From NCBI GenBank assembly GCA_964550985.1, contig CAZKBM010000008.1, positions 1 to 64,000 of the forward strand: 64,000 nucleotides of DNA, given 5' to 3'. The notes under the pieces were generated by a model. That model made no database searches, was not told where the DNA came from, and saw only the letters and a list, made by a program, of their open reading frames with translations. The stretch is from JAAYCI01 sp964550985. GTDB lineage: Bacteria > Bacillota > Clostridia > Oscillospirales > Ruminococcaceae. Of this stretch, positions 9,030-17,390 are shown in pieces; position 1 is the first letter of the stretch; each line of letters opens with the position of its first letter. A program made the position numbers and the translations under genes.

Positions 9030-9665
9030 TTAAGATAGCGTAGCATATCCGGGTTTTACAGGCGTGTCACAATAGCGCAAAAGGCTGCCTTTGGGCAGGC
9101 AAAGGTTTTGTTCCGCCAGGGTATAAATCATCTGGCGACCGGGCAAATGGTAGCTGGCCAGCGCCTCAAGCCCGCGCAGCAACACAAGGGCGCTCTCCTC
9201 GGGGTATTGTGCGGGTATCTGCCCGGCGGCGGCCCCTTGGTGGATGAGTTTTAGCAGCTTTACGGTGATAATGGCGCTTCCACGCGCCGTGGGCCCGCCC
9301 CTGCCAAGGCCATCGGGTTCCAACGGGGCCAGGCTCGTCTCGCCATCGGCCAAAAACTGGTCTATCAGTTCCAGATATAGGTCAATAAACCGCGCCAGCT
9401 TCTGGCAAAAAGAGGCCTCACCATCACACAATAAAGCGTTGGCCCGTGCCTCCATCTCACCGTCTACCTGGGCAATCACCTCGGCAATAATGGCATCTTT
9501 TGAGGGGAAGTAGTAGTAGAATACCCCTTGGGCCACCCCAACTCGGCCCACAATATCGCTTATGCGGGTTTTTTGAATGCCCCGCTCGTCAAACAGGCGC
9601 CGTGCGGCCGAAATCAGTTCGGCTCGGCGTTCCTCTGGGGGTTTGGAAATGCGGATACCATGCAC
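9030..9665 (-). CDS. TetR/AcrR family transcriptional regulator
   Basis: A one-domain HTH repressor of about 211 residues. The N-terminal region (RRLFDERGIQKTRISDIV, then GVFYYYFPSKDAI) is the canonical TetR helix-turn-helix with the YYYF signature. The C-terminal ligand domain is generic. An open frame begins at 9701, but the predicted promoter puts the transcript start near 9683. I therefore take the GTG at 9665, although AAAGG is only 4 bases before it. It precedes the Ca2+ ATPase gene on the same strand and the DUF342 gene divergently. The ligand is unknown. Confidence 0.82.
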   Translation of the reverse strand: MHGIRISKPPEERRAELISAARRLFDERGIQKTRISDIVGRVGVAQGVFYYYFPSKDAIIAEVIAQVDGEMEARANALLCDGEASFCQKLARFIDLYLELIDQFLADGETSLAPLEPDGLGRGGPTARGSAIITVKLLKLIHQGAAAGQIPAQYPEESALVLLRGLEALASYHLPGRQMIYTLAEQNLCLPKGSLLRYCDTPVKPGYATLS

Positions 9666-9689
9666 CTCCCTTTCAAAGCTAATGGCAGA

Positions 9690-9730
9690 AGTGTAGCACA
9701 CGACTGACGCAAAGTCAAATATTAGTCAGT
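9690..9730 (-). promoter_or_regulatory. tetR-like gene promoter with dyad operator
   Basis: On the minus strand TTGACT (9713-9718) and TACACT (9690-9695) have a 17-base spacer. The inverted arms ACTGAC (9703-9708) and GTCAGT (9725-9730) bracket the -35 element, fitting autoregulation by the TetR protein. The site also lies upstream of the plus-strand gene at 9919. Confidence 0.55.
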
Positions 9731-9918
9731 GAAGAACAAACCGCGCGATACAGGCAAAAAAGGATTGCGCTACCGGCGGCTTTCCTTTATAATCTTAGAC
9801 AAGCTGGGGGCCGGTAAAATTGTGGCACAACGCCACCCCCAAAAAAGGGCGGCATATTTTATGCTGAATACAGGGGCAGCCAAACCAGGCACCCCGCGAA
9901 CGGGAGACGGAAAAACAA

Positions 9919-11319
9919 ATGGGCGATTTGACTCAAATTTTTACCGAGGGCTCAAAGGTAGTTATCAGCCCAGACGAGATGCGCGCCTGGATTATTTTGG
10001 CGCCGCCCCCAAAAGGTGTGAGCTACACGGTTGCAGCCGTAAAGGAGTGGCTGCCGCAGCACGGTGTGGTGTACGGCGTAAGCGACGATATGATAGCCGC
10101 TGCCATAAACGGCGGTAAAACTTTTGAAATGCTGGAAGTGGCGCGTGGCGCCGAACCGCAAGACCCCGAGAGTGGCAGCTACACCATGAAGGTGGATATA
10201 AAGCCTTTTACCGGGCTGCGGGCAAACGCCGATGGAAGTCTAATTTATGACGATTTATCGTTTTTGCAAGAGGTAGCCGAGGGGGAGGTATTGGCCGAAG
10301 TGATACCGGCCAAACCCGGTGCGCCGGGCACTTCGGTAAAAGGGGAGCCCGTACCCGCCAAGGAACCCGTGGACGGAATGACGCTGCAGGGCAGTGGTTT
10401 TGTTTTAAGCGAAGATGGTAGCCGGTATATTGCCCCGGTACGCAGCCACCTGAACATGGTGAGCAACGAGCTGGTGGCTACACCCTGCCTGCGGGTGGAG
10501 AGCGTTACCGCCGAGGATGGCCCCCTGCATTTTGAGGGAAATGTGGTGGTGGAGGGAGACGTGCACGCAGGCGCCCACATTGAAGCCGACGGCAGTGTGT
10601 TTGTGGGCGGCCGGGCCGAATGGGCCACCATCAAAGCCGGGCGAAATATTCTGCTGGGGGAAGGTATGCGCAGCACCGGGGAAATTGGGCTGGTAGAGGC
10701 AAAAGACAACGTTTGGGGCAAGGTGTTTGAATCCACCAACATCCGCGCCGGTGGCGACTTATGCGCCAACCAAATTTTGGGCTGTGAGGCAAGGGTGGAG
10801 GGCCGTGCCCGTATTTTGGGCGGGCGCGGAACAATAGCAAATACGGCACTGTACGCAAAAGCCGGGGTGGTTTGCCAGCAACTGGGCGACGAGAGCCGAA
10901 GCCGCACCGAGATTTCGGTGGGCATGGGCTCCGATTTAATTGAGCGGTTTGAGGGCGTACAAAAGCGGATGGTGAAATTGACCCAAGATATTCAAAATTT
11001 GCTGCAAAGCATTGCCGCATACGAAAAAATCAACCGCCAAAAACCGGACAAGGGCAAGAACACCCCCGAATACCGGCAGATGGTTGCCAAAAAAGAGCAG
11101 GCCATGAGTGTACTGAATATTTTAGAGGCCGAACGTATACGTACCAAACGCACCATAGACGGTTTTAGCGCCGTTACCGTTTTGGCCAAGGGCCGGGTGT
11201 TCCAGGGCGTGGTGGTGAATATAGACACCCGCAGCTACGAGGTGGACAAAACGATGACGGGCGTGAAATTCAAACGTGATGGCGATGTAATTGAACTTTC
11301 GGCCACTTCTATGGGGTAG
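9919..11319 (+). CDS. FapA/DUF342 family protein
   Basis: A 466-residue protein of the FapA (DUF342) family: an N-terminal alpha/beta part, then a central right-handed beta-helix rich in short G/V-x-V turns (about residues 185-330, for example HFEGNVVVEGDVHAGAHIEADGS), and a C-terminal coiled coil (about 345-420). Family members are linked to cell-surface polymer or flagellar/motility regulation and have polymerising bactofilin-like folds, but a biochemical activity is not established. The ATG follows CGGGAGACGG. It stands alone, with a strong terminator after it. Confidence 0.8.
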   Translation: MGDLTQIFTEGSKVVISPDEMRAWIILAPPPKGVSYTVAAVKEWLPQHGVVYGVSDDMIAAAINGGKTFEMLEVARGAEPQDPESGSYTMKVDIKPFTGLRANADGSLIYDDLSFLQEVAEGEVLAEVIPAKPGAPGTSVKGEPVPAKEPVDGMTLQGSGFVLSEDGSRYIAPVRSHLNMVSNELVATPCLRVESVTAEDGPLHFEGNVVVEGDVHAGAHIEADGSVFVGGRAEWATIKAGRNILLGEGMRSTGEIGLVEAKDNVWGKVFESTNIRAGGDLCANQILGCEARVEGRARILGGRGTIANTALYAKAGVVCQQLGDESRSRTEISVGMGSDLIERFEGVQKRMVKLTQDIQNLLQSIAAYEKINRQKPDKGKNTPEYRQMVAKKEQAMSVLNILEAERIRTKRTIDGFSAVTVLAKGRVFQGVVVNIDTRSYEVDKTMTGVKFKRDGDVIELSATSMG

Positions 11320-11345
11320 CAAGCGCTACCTTTTTACAATGTGCC

Positions 11346-11380
11346 AGCGGCTGCATGTTTTACACATGCAGCCGCTTTTT
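11346..11380 (+). terminator. Intrinsic terminator of the DUF342 gene
   Basis: A perfect 13-base stem (AGCGGCTGCATGT with its complement) around a 5-base loop, followed by TTTTT on the plus strand. Confidence 0.93.
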
Positions 11381-11483
11381 ATGTCTGCTTCGCTACCTCT
11401 TCCATCGGATAGCAAAACCCACCCCCCCACATTGTACGGGAAGGGCGGGCATAAAACTTGCTATGACAAAGGGAGGCCAACAG

Positions 11484-13238
11484 CTAAAAAATGGGCCCCA
11501 TCGTGTTTTGCTCTTGTATGGCCGGGTATTCCTCCGGCTGGGTATTCTGGGGCAGGGCGGGGATGTTTCCGCGCAGTTTAAACTTGCTAACAAGCGTTTT
11601 CATCATCTGCGCCTGGCCAGAGAGTTGCTGGCTGGCGGCGGCGGTCTCCTCGGCGGTGGCGCTGTTCATCTGTACCACCGTGGAGATTTGATCCACCCCC
11701 TGTGTAACCTGTGCAATAGAGGTGGCTTGCTCGTTCGAGGCGCTTGCAATTTCCTCAATCAGTTTTGCAATTTCGCCGGTGCCCTGTACCACATCCTGCA
11801 TGGCCGTAGCGGTGTTATCGGCTATATCCTTACCGTTTTCCACCGCTTCTACGGTGCCCTCCACCAGGGCGGTGGTGTTTTTGGCCGCCTCGGCCGATTT
11901 ACTGGCCAGCGAGCGCACCTCGTCGGCCACAACGGCAAAGCCCTTGCCCGCGGCGCCCGCACGGGCGGCCTCTACAGCGGCGTTTAGCGCCAAAATGTTG
12001 GTTTGGAAGGCAATATCCTCAATATCTTTGATAATCTTGCTGATTTTAGCAGATTTTTCGCTGATATCATTCATGGCATGCTTCATATCCTGCATCAGGC
12101 GGTTGCTCTGTACCACCTGCTCGCCCGTTTTTTGGGCATTGTCGCTAACGCGGCGGGCATTGCTTGCGTTATCCTGCACATAGGAGGAAATTTCGTTGAT
12201 GGTGGCCGAGAGTTCCTGCACGGCGCTGGCCTGTTCGGTGGCGCCCTGGCTCAGGGTTTGGGAACTGGCCGCCACATGGGAAGAATCCAGGGTAACTTGG
12301 TCGGAAGTGGCGTTGATATTTTGCAGCACGCGCGACATTACAACGCTAAACTCGTCAAATGAACGCTCAATATTTACAAAGTCGCCCACAAAAGGCTGGG
12401 AGGGCGCAATATTAAAATCTCCATTGGCCATCATTACCATGGCCTGGTCAATATCCCTAATATAGATAGACAGCGTTTCAAGGCTGCTGCGCATACTCTC
12501 AGCCATGGAGCCCAGTTCGTCCTTGGCAACATAGTTGATCTCGGTGTTCAGCACGCCTTTTGAAAGGTTTTGCGCCGCCGCCTCAACCTCTTTTACCGGG
12601 CGCACAATACCTTTTGTGGTGAAGATAGCCACCAAAACACTAAAGACAATGGCCGCCGCCAGTAGGCCAAGCACAAGCAAACTGTTCATTGAGGTGCTGC
12701 GCTGGCTGGTGCTCAATGCATCCGTTTGCATTTGAGAGGTGGTTTCGCTAATTTGGCCCGCAATACCCACCAGTTCATTCAGGGCTGGGGTACACTGGTT
12801 TAACAGCATATCGGTGGCCTTTTCGGTATTTCCACTTTCAATTTCGCCCACTATTTCATTGCCTATGGCAATCCAGCCATCCAGCGCGGTTTTGAATTTT
12901 TCGGCCAAACCATCTTTTGCGGTGTAACTTTTGGCAAAGGCGTCATAATCTGCATAAATATTGTCAATGCCCTCTTGTACGCTTTGTTTATAAGTGGGGT
13001 AAGTAGAGGTATCAGGATTTATCAGCATCTCACGGATGGTGCGCGCCGTGATATTGACATCGATTCGGCATTGCTTAATGGCACTATCGGCAGCCTGTGG
13101 ATACTCAATAAACTGTTTTAGGTCGGCGTTGGCGGCCTTTAAGCCCGAAAGCGCAATCAATGCAATAAGGGCTGAAAAAACCACAATACACGCGTAGCTA
13201 ATTGCCAATCTTTTGCCAATTTTCAAATTCTTCAGCAT
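11484..13238 (-). CDS. Methyl-accepting chemotaxis protein (4-helix-bundle sensor)
   Basis: A 584-residue chemoreceptor. TM1 is about residues 12-33. The extracellular part (about 34-188) is a helical bundle of the 4HB_MCP type, followed by TM2 (about 190-210), a HAMP domain starting at VRPVKEVEAAAQ, and a second HAMP-like segment (about 265-300). The cytoplasmic signalling hairpin has the conserved tip IAFQTNILALNAAVEAARAG. The C-terminus carries the tail QPEEYPAIQEQNTMGPIF, nearly shared with the receptor at 49689. It should signal through CheW/CheA at the cell pole. The ligand is unknown. No che genes are nearby. Confidence 0.92.
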   Translation of the reverse strand: MLKNLKIGKRLAISYACIVVFSALIALIALSGLKAANADLKQFIEYPQAADSAIKQCRIDVNITARTIREMLINPDTSTYPTYKQSVQEGIDNIYADYDAFAKSYTAKDGLAEKFKTALDGWIAIGNEIVGEIESGNTEKATDMLLNQCTPALNELVGIAGQISETTSQMQTDALSTSQRSTSMNSLLVLGLLAAAIVFSVLVAIFTTKGIVRPVKEVEAAAQNLSKGVLNTEINYVAKDELGSMAESMRSSLETLSIYIRDIDQAMVMMANGDFNIAPSQPFVGDFVNIERSFDEFSVVMSRVLQNINATSDQVTLDSSHVAASSQTLSQGATEQASAVQELSATINEISSYVQDNASNARRVSDNAQKTGEQVVQSNRLMQDMKHAMNDISEKSAKISKIIKDIEDIAFQTNILALNAAVEAARAGAAGKGFAVVADEVRSLASKSAEAAKNTTALVEGTVEAVENGKDIADNTATAMQDVVQGTGEIAKLIEEIASASNEQATSIAQVTQGVDQISTVVQMNSATAEETAAASQQLSGQAQMMKTLVSKFKLRGNIPALPQNTQPEEYPAIQEQNTMGPIF

Positions 13239-13528
13239 AAGTTCCCGTCATCCTTTACTGTGCGTATTGAGGGTATTTGCATATTTTTTTCCAAAAAAGC
13301 GCCTACACAAAAACCACTCCTGTGCCATTATATACGCTTTGAGTTATTTTTTCAAGATATAAAATACTATTTTACGCATTATTTGCTCACCCCTTCTTTT
13401 GGGGTAAAAGTGCCTGTTTACCGGCAAAGCGCCAAATGGGCCCAGTTTGTATGCAAATAGGCAAACCGGGCGGCCAAATTGCGCTGGCGCCATTGTGGCA
13501 TATGTCATTCTCCCCGGCTCCTACATCC
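13239..13528. other. Intergenic region between chemoreceptor and feo operon
   Basis: About 290 bases of rather AT-rich sequence between divergent genes. It must hold the chemoreceptor promoter on the minus strand, but I could not pick a convincing one. No gene or RNA is supported. Confidence 0.4.
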
Positions 13529-13601
13529 TTGACAAGCTTTTGTCTTTCGTGTATAGTTTGCTTGTAATTGGTTAGCCATTGCTAATAGTAGCACTTGCTA
13601 A
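13529..13601 (+). promoter_or_regulatory. feo operon promoter with two metal-regulator boxes
   Basis: TTGACA (13529-13534) and TATAGT (13552-13557) are separated by 17 bases. Just downstream of the likely transcript start lie two adjacent boxes with the layout TTAGC-N4-GCTAA: 13572-13585 (perfect) and 13588-13601 (GTAGC-ACTT-GCTAA). A third perfect copy precedes feoB. The pattern resembles half-sites of DtxR/IdeR/MntR-family metalloregulators. Binding by such a protein is an inference. Confidence 0.75.
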
Positions 13602-13630
13602 CTCAACGTTAATGCCGGGGAGGACATCAC

Positions 13631-13894
13631 GTGGCCAAAACAAAAAAGTGTGAGCCTGAACTTTCAGTGGTAGGTTTTTCCCCCCTGCCACTGGCGTGTG
13701 GCGGCCCTTTGCAGGTAGAAAAGCTATGTGCGGATGAAGAACGCAAAAAACAATTGGAAAGCCTGGGCTTTGTACCGGGCGCCCCGGTACGGGTGGTTAC
13801 GGCGCTGGGGCAAAACCTGATTGTGGAGGTAAAAGGCAGCCGCATCGCCCTGGATGGCCGCCTCACCCAAAAAATTTATGTCAAACCGTTGTAA
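13631..13894 (+). CDS. feoA: FeoA domain protein, first copy
   Basis: An 87-residue small protein with an SH3-like FeoA domain in residues 22-86 (LESLGFVPGAPVRVV, then GSRIALDGRLTQKIYV). The first 20 residues form an extra Cys-containing extension (KKCEPEL). FeoA is a cytoplasmic accessory to the ferrous iron transporter FeoB. The start is GTG with GGGGAGG 7 bases upstream. It is the first gene of feoA-feoA-feoB. Two different feoA genes before feoB are common in Clostridia. This one is the more divergent of the pair. Confidence 0.88.
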   Translation: MAKTKKCEPELSVVGFSPLPLACGGPLQVEKLCADEERKKQLESLGFVPGAPVRVVTALGQNLIVEVKGSRIALDGRLTQKIYVKPL

Positions 13895-13971
13895 GGAGGG
13901 ACGGCACTCTTTAGATAAACAAATCTCATAACAAAAACAAACATAGAGGATTCATAAGAAGGAGAACTGAC

Positions 13972-14199
13972 ATGAGAACCCTGCGGGAAGTAAAACCTGG
14001 AGAGCGGGTAAAAGTTGCTAGGTTAAGCGGAGAGGGAGCCCTGAAACGCCGAATTATGGATATGGGCATTACAAAAGGCGCCGAATTGTATGTGGAAAAG
14101 GTGGCGCCACTGGGAGACCCCGTGGAGATACACCTGCGTGGCTATGCCTTGAGCCTGCGCAAAAGCGAGGCGGAAAGCGTGCAGATATGTGCAATTTAA
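13972..14199 (+). CDS. feoA: FeoA domain protein, second copy
   Basis: A 75-residue canonical FeoA (LREVKPGERVKVARLSGEG, KRRIMDMGITKGAELYVEKV, then the L-R-G-Y-A-L-S-L-R-K-S-E-A end). The motif MGITKG and the loop before it are the family hallmark. It would bind the cytoplasmic side of FeoB and support Fe2+ uptake. AGGAGAA stands before the ATG. It sits between the first feoA (78 bases) and feoB (75 bases, which include a regulator box). Confidence 0.92.
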   Translation: MRTLREVKPGERVKVARLSGEGALKRRIMDMGITKGAELYVEKVAPLGDPVEIHLRGYALSLRKSEAESVQICAI

Positions 14200-14213
14200 A
14201 AAGCACCCATTGG

Positions 14214-14227
14214 TTAGCAATAGCTAA
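14214..14227 (+). promoter_or_regulatory. TTAGC-N4-GCTAA box before feoB
   Basis: A perfect 14-base inverted repeat (TTAGC AATA GCTAA) in the 75-base gap between feoA and feoB. It is identical in its arms to the box at 13572 in the operon promoter. It may be a second, internal control point for feoB. Confidence 0.6.
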
Positions 14228-14274
14228 CTATCGATAACAAAACAGACACTCTACAGCGTATAAGGAGGAACTAG

Positions 14275-16449
14275 GTGAAACAGGAGAGCAGGTATTGTTT
14301 GGCCCTGGCAGGTAACCCCAACAGTGGAAAAACCACAATGTATAACTGCCTTACCGGGGCTGCCCAGCGGGTGGGGAACTGGCCAGGGGTGACGGTGGAG
14401 AAAAAAGAGGGAAGGCTAAAAGCGGATAGTAGCTTTTGGATAGCCGACCTTCCTGGAACCTATTCGCTTTCCCCCTACTCCCCAGAAGAAAAGGTAAGCC
14501 GAGATTATTTGTTAAGCGGAGCCTGCGGGGCTATCATCAATGTGGTAGACGGCACCAACCTTGAGCGCAACCTTTACCTAACCACCCAGCTATTGGAGCT
14601 GGGTCTGCCTGTGGTGGTGGCCCTAAACATGGCCGATGTACTACACAAAACAGGCCGACGGATTGATACCTCCCGCCTTGCAGCCAGCCTGGCCTGCCCG
14701 GTGGCAGAAACCAGTGCGCTTAAGGGCACTGGGGTAGACGAAGTTGCCAAGCTGGCGGGTAACCTGGCCGGAAAAGGCCCTGCCCCCCAAAGCAAACTGC
14801 GTTTTGATAACACAATAGAAACCGCGCTTAGCGAAATTGCGACGATGCTTACAGGCCGGGTAAAACCCGATACCCTGCGCTGGTATTCCATAAAACTGTT
14901 CGAGCGCGATGAGGCGGTACTGGCGGAACTGGCCTTTTCAGAAAAGGAAAGAGCGGCGCTGGAGGGCATCATCAAAGGGCCCGAGGATAGCTGCGATGAC
15001 GACAGTGAAAGCCTGATTACGGCAGGGCGTTACACCGCCATAGGGGAAATTGTGGCGGCCTGTGTACAACAGACGGATGGGAAAGGCAATGCATCTGATA
15101 AAATAGACCGGGTGGTGACAAACCGGTTTTTGGCCCTGCCCATTTTTGCGGCGGTTATGACGCTTGTGTACTATGTTTCGGTAAGCAGCCTGGGCGACGT
15201 GGTTACCGGCTGGACGAACGACGTGCTATTTGGCCAGTGGATTGGCGGCGGCGTACAGGTGCTTTTGGAAGGCGCCGGGGCCTCGGCCTGGCTTATCAGC
15301 CTGTTGGTGGATGGCATTATTGGCGGGGTGGGCGCCGTGCTGGGCTTTTTACCACAGATGGCCATTCTCTTTCTCTTTCTCACCTTTTTAGAGGATTGCG
15401 GCTATATGGCAAGGGTGGCCTTTATGATGGACCGCATCTTCCGCCGCTTTGGCCTCTCGGGTAAAAGTTTCATCCCCATGCTCATCTCTTCGGGCTGCGG
15501 CGTGCCGGGCATCATGGCCACCAAAACCATTGAAAATGAAAAAGACCGGCGAATGACCGTTATGACCACCACCTTTATCCCCTGTGGGGCCAAGCTGCCC
15601 ATCATTGCCCTGATAGGCGGGGCCCTGCTTGGCGGCGGCTGGTGGGTTTCGCCGGTCATCTACCTTACGGGCGTTGCAGCAGTAATTATAACGGGTATTA
15701 TGCTAAAAAAGACCCGGTTGTTTGCGGGTGAAGCCACCCCCTTTATCATGGAACTTCCCCAGTATCATCTGCCCAGCGCCCGAAACATCGCCCTGCATGT
15801 ATGGGAGCGTGTTCGCAGTTTTGCTGCCAAAGCCGGTACAGTCATCTTCCTCTCCAGCGTTGTCATTTGGTTTTTGCTCAGTTTCGGCATTGAGGGCGGC
15901 TTTGCCATGGTGGGCGATGTGCAAAACAGTTTTATGGCCATGCTGGGCGGCGTGTTGGCCCCCATTTTCGCACCGCTGGGTTTTGGCAACTGGCAGGCCT
16001 CGGTCGGGGTCATCTCAGGCCTTGTGGCAAAGGAAAATCTCGTCTCCACCCTCGCTATCATCCAAGGGCTTTCGGGCGCGGCCGCCGAGGGCATTGTGGA
16101 TGACACCGCACCGCTTTGGGGGTACATGGGGGTTATTTTGCCAAGCGCCTTAGCGGGTATGTCCTTTTTGCTATTCAACATGCTATGTGCGCCTTGCTTT
16201 GCAGCCATTGGCGCCATACGCCGCCAGATGCAAAGCACTACCTGGACGCTGTTTGCCGTGGGCTACCAGTGTGTGTTTGCCTACTGCATATCGCTGCTGA
16301 TATACCAGCTGGGCAGCTTTTTTACAGGGGGCGGCTTTACCCTTGGCACCCTGGCAGCTCTGCTGGTTTTGGCTGCGCTTTTGGCGCTTCTTTTGCGCAC
16401 GGCCAAAAGCCCCGCTGGAAGCTTGCGCAAAGCGGCCGCCCGCGGCTAA
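14275..16449 (+). CDS. feoB: Ferrous iron transporter FeoB
   Basis: A 724-residue membrane protein. The N-terminal G-protein domain has G1 GNPNSGKTT (residues 13-21), the GVTVEKKEG segment, G3 DLPGTYSL and the G4-like NMAD. A helical spacer leads to the membrane part (about 285-705) with two Gate motifs, including the conserved Cys in SSGCGVPGIMATK and in CGAKLPI. It imports Fe2+ across the cytoplasmic membrane. The start is GTG, 8 bases after AAGGAGG. It is the last gene of the operon, followed by a terminator shared with the convergent gntR-type gene. Confidence 0.96.
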   Translation: MKQESRYCLALAGNPNSGKTTMYNCLTGAAQRVGNWPGVTVEKKEGRLKADSSFWIADLPGTYSLSPYSPEEKVSRDYLLSGACGAIINVVDGTNLERNLYLTTQLLELGLPVVVALNMADVLHKTGRRIDTSRLAASLACPVAETSALKGTGVDEVAKLAGNLAGKGPAPQSKLRFDNTIETALSEIATMLTGRVKPDTLRWYSIKLFERDEAVLAELAFSEKERAALEGIIKGPEDSCDDDSESLITAGRYTAIGEIVAACVQQTDGKGNASDKIDRVVTNRFLALPIFAAVMTLVYYVSVSSLGDVVTGWTNDVLFGQWIGGGVQVLLEGAGASAWLISLLVDGIIGGVGAVLGFLPQMAILFLFLTFLEDCGYMARVAFMMDRIFRRFGLSGKSFIPMLISSGCGVPGIMATKTIENEKDRRMTVMTTTFIPCGAKLPIIALIGGALLGGGWWVSPVIYLTGVAAVIITGIMLKKTRLFAGEATPFIMELPQYHLPSARNIALHVWERVRSFAAKAGTVIFLSSVVIWFLLSFGIEGGFAMVGDVQNSFMAMLGGVLAPIFAPLGFGNWQASVGVISGLVAKENLVSTLAIIQGLSGAAAEGIVDDTAPLWGYMGVILPSALAGMSFLLFNMLCAPCFAAIGAIRRQMQSTTWTLFAVGYQCVFAYCISLLIYQLGSFFTGGGFTLGTLAALLVLAALLALLLRTAKSPAGSLRKAAARG

Positions 16450-16477
16450 GCCAAAGCGTATACCAGCCCAATTGAAA

Positions 16478-16515
16478 AACCCTCTGAAACGGATTTTCTT
16501 CCGCTTCAGGGGGTT
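16478..16515. terminator. Bidirectional terminator between feoB and gntR-type gene
   Basis: A 15-base stem with one mismatch (AACCCTCTGAAACGG against CCGCTTCAGGGGGTT, one G-T pair) and an 8-base loop. The T-tract is best on the minus strand (GGGTTTTTC), and the plus side also has T-rich sequence. Confidence 0.8.
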
Positions 16516-16538
16516 CGCTTTAGGGGATTTTCGTTTTC

Positions 16539-17351
16539 TCAGTTTGTGGTAAAGTTTGTCACCACACTCATGGTCATCTCGGTGGGGTGCATGTAAAACT
16601 CGCAAAAGCCCACCTTTCTGTCCTCGGTATCCACAATGGTCTCCTGCCAACACTGCATGGGAATGTCCTCGGCTACGCCGAACACCTGCGAAGCCGATTT
16701 ATCGAACCCGCATTTCAGGTACATGGCACAGTATGCCACCGGCATGTAAAGGTACTTTCTGCCAAATTCGGGCAGGCCGCTCACCCAAAAATTTTCCTTG
16801 GGAATATGGCTCAAATGCTCTACGGGAAACTCAAACTGGCCATAAATGCGGTTTATGTTGTTGGCGCGGTAGGTCCAGCGCATGGCAAAAACATCCCCTT
16901 GCACAGCAGGCATGTACTGCAGGCACAGTGCCGAGGGGGCGCGGCAGCCCATGTACTGAATATCCAGGGATACCTGGCCGTAATTGTTGTGCAGCATACT
17001 GTAAAAATCACTGCGCAAATCCACACGGTTTTCCACCTGCAGCATGGAGGGGTGGGCATAAATTCCCTTGCCCTGTACCTTGGTAATCAGCCCTTCAATC
17101 ATTAAAAACTTCATTGCTTCACGCACGGTGGCCCGGCTGATACCAAAGCTGCTGGCTATATCCTCTTCGCTGAGCAATTTGTTGTTCCCTGTGGTCATAC
17201 CACGAATCTCTTCCAGCAGCATATCGTGCGTTTTTTCCGATAAAGTCTTTCCGCGCTCCAGTCTTTTCAGCAAGCCAAGCACCTCTTTCCCCACCTGAGG
17301 CAGAATCTTTACTCTTTTCCCCCGTATTCTGCGCTGCCAATTTCTCGCCAT
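16539..17351 (-). CDS. GntR family regulator with UTRA domain
   Basis: A winged-helix GntR regulator (DNA-binding region about residues 38-105: LSEEDIASSFGISRATVREAMKFLMIEGLI, given here as family signature) with a C-terminal UTRA-type ligand domain (about 125-270). As last gene of the transporter/amidohydrolase operon it is the obvious candidate regulator of it, probably sensing a pathway substrate. The ATG at 17351 lacks a good ribosome site and falls inside a dyad repeat, so translation may begin further in, for example in the stretch before residue 35. The assignment to the family is firm and the ligand is unknown. Confidence 0.85.
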   Translation of the reverse strand: MARNWQRRIRGKRVKILPQVGKEVLGLLKRLERGKTLSEKTHDMLLEEIRGMTTGNNKLLSEEDIASSFGISRATVREAMKFLMIEGLITKVQGKGIYAHPSMLQVENRVDLRSDFYSMLHNNYGQVSLDIQYMGCRAPSALCLQYMPAVQGDVFAMRWTYRANNINRIYGQFEFPVEHLSHIPKENFWVSGLPEFGRKYLYMPVAYCAMYLKCGFDKSASQVFGVAEDIPMQCWQETIVDTEDRKVGFCEFYMHPTEMTMSVVTNFTTN

Positions 17352-17373
17352 TTGGCAAAAATGGCAAAATGGC
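17347..17373 (-). promoter_or_regulatory. Dyad repeat at the gntR-type gene start
   Basis: The arms GCCATTT (17347-17353) and AAATGGC (17359-17365) are separated by 5 bases, and AAAATGGC occurs once more at 17366-17373. The site overlaps the first possible start codon. It could be an autoregulatory operator. This is an inference. Confidence 0.4.
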
Positions 17374-17390
17374 TTTCTTGCATTATACCA

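Noticed and set aside
9666..9701. Start of the TetR-type gene at the upstream GTG (9701)
   Set aside because: The predicted promoter puts the transcript start near 9683, downstream of this codon. The GTG at 9665 fits better.
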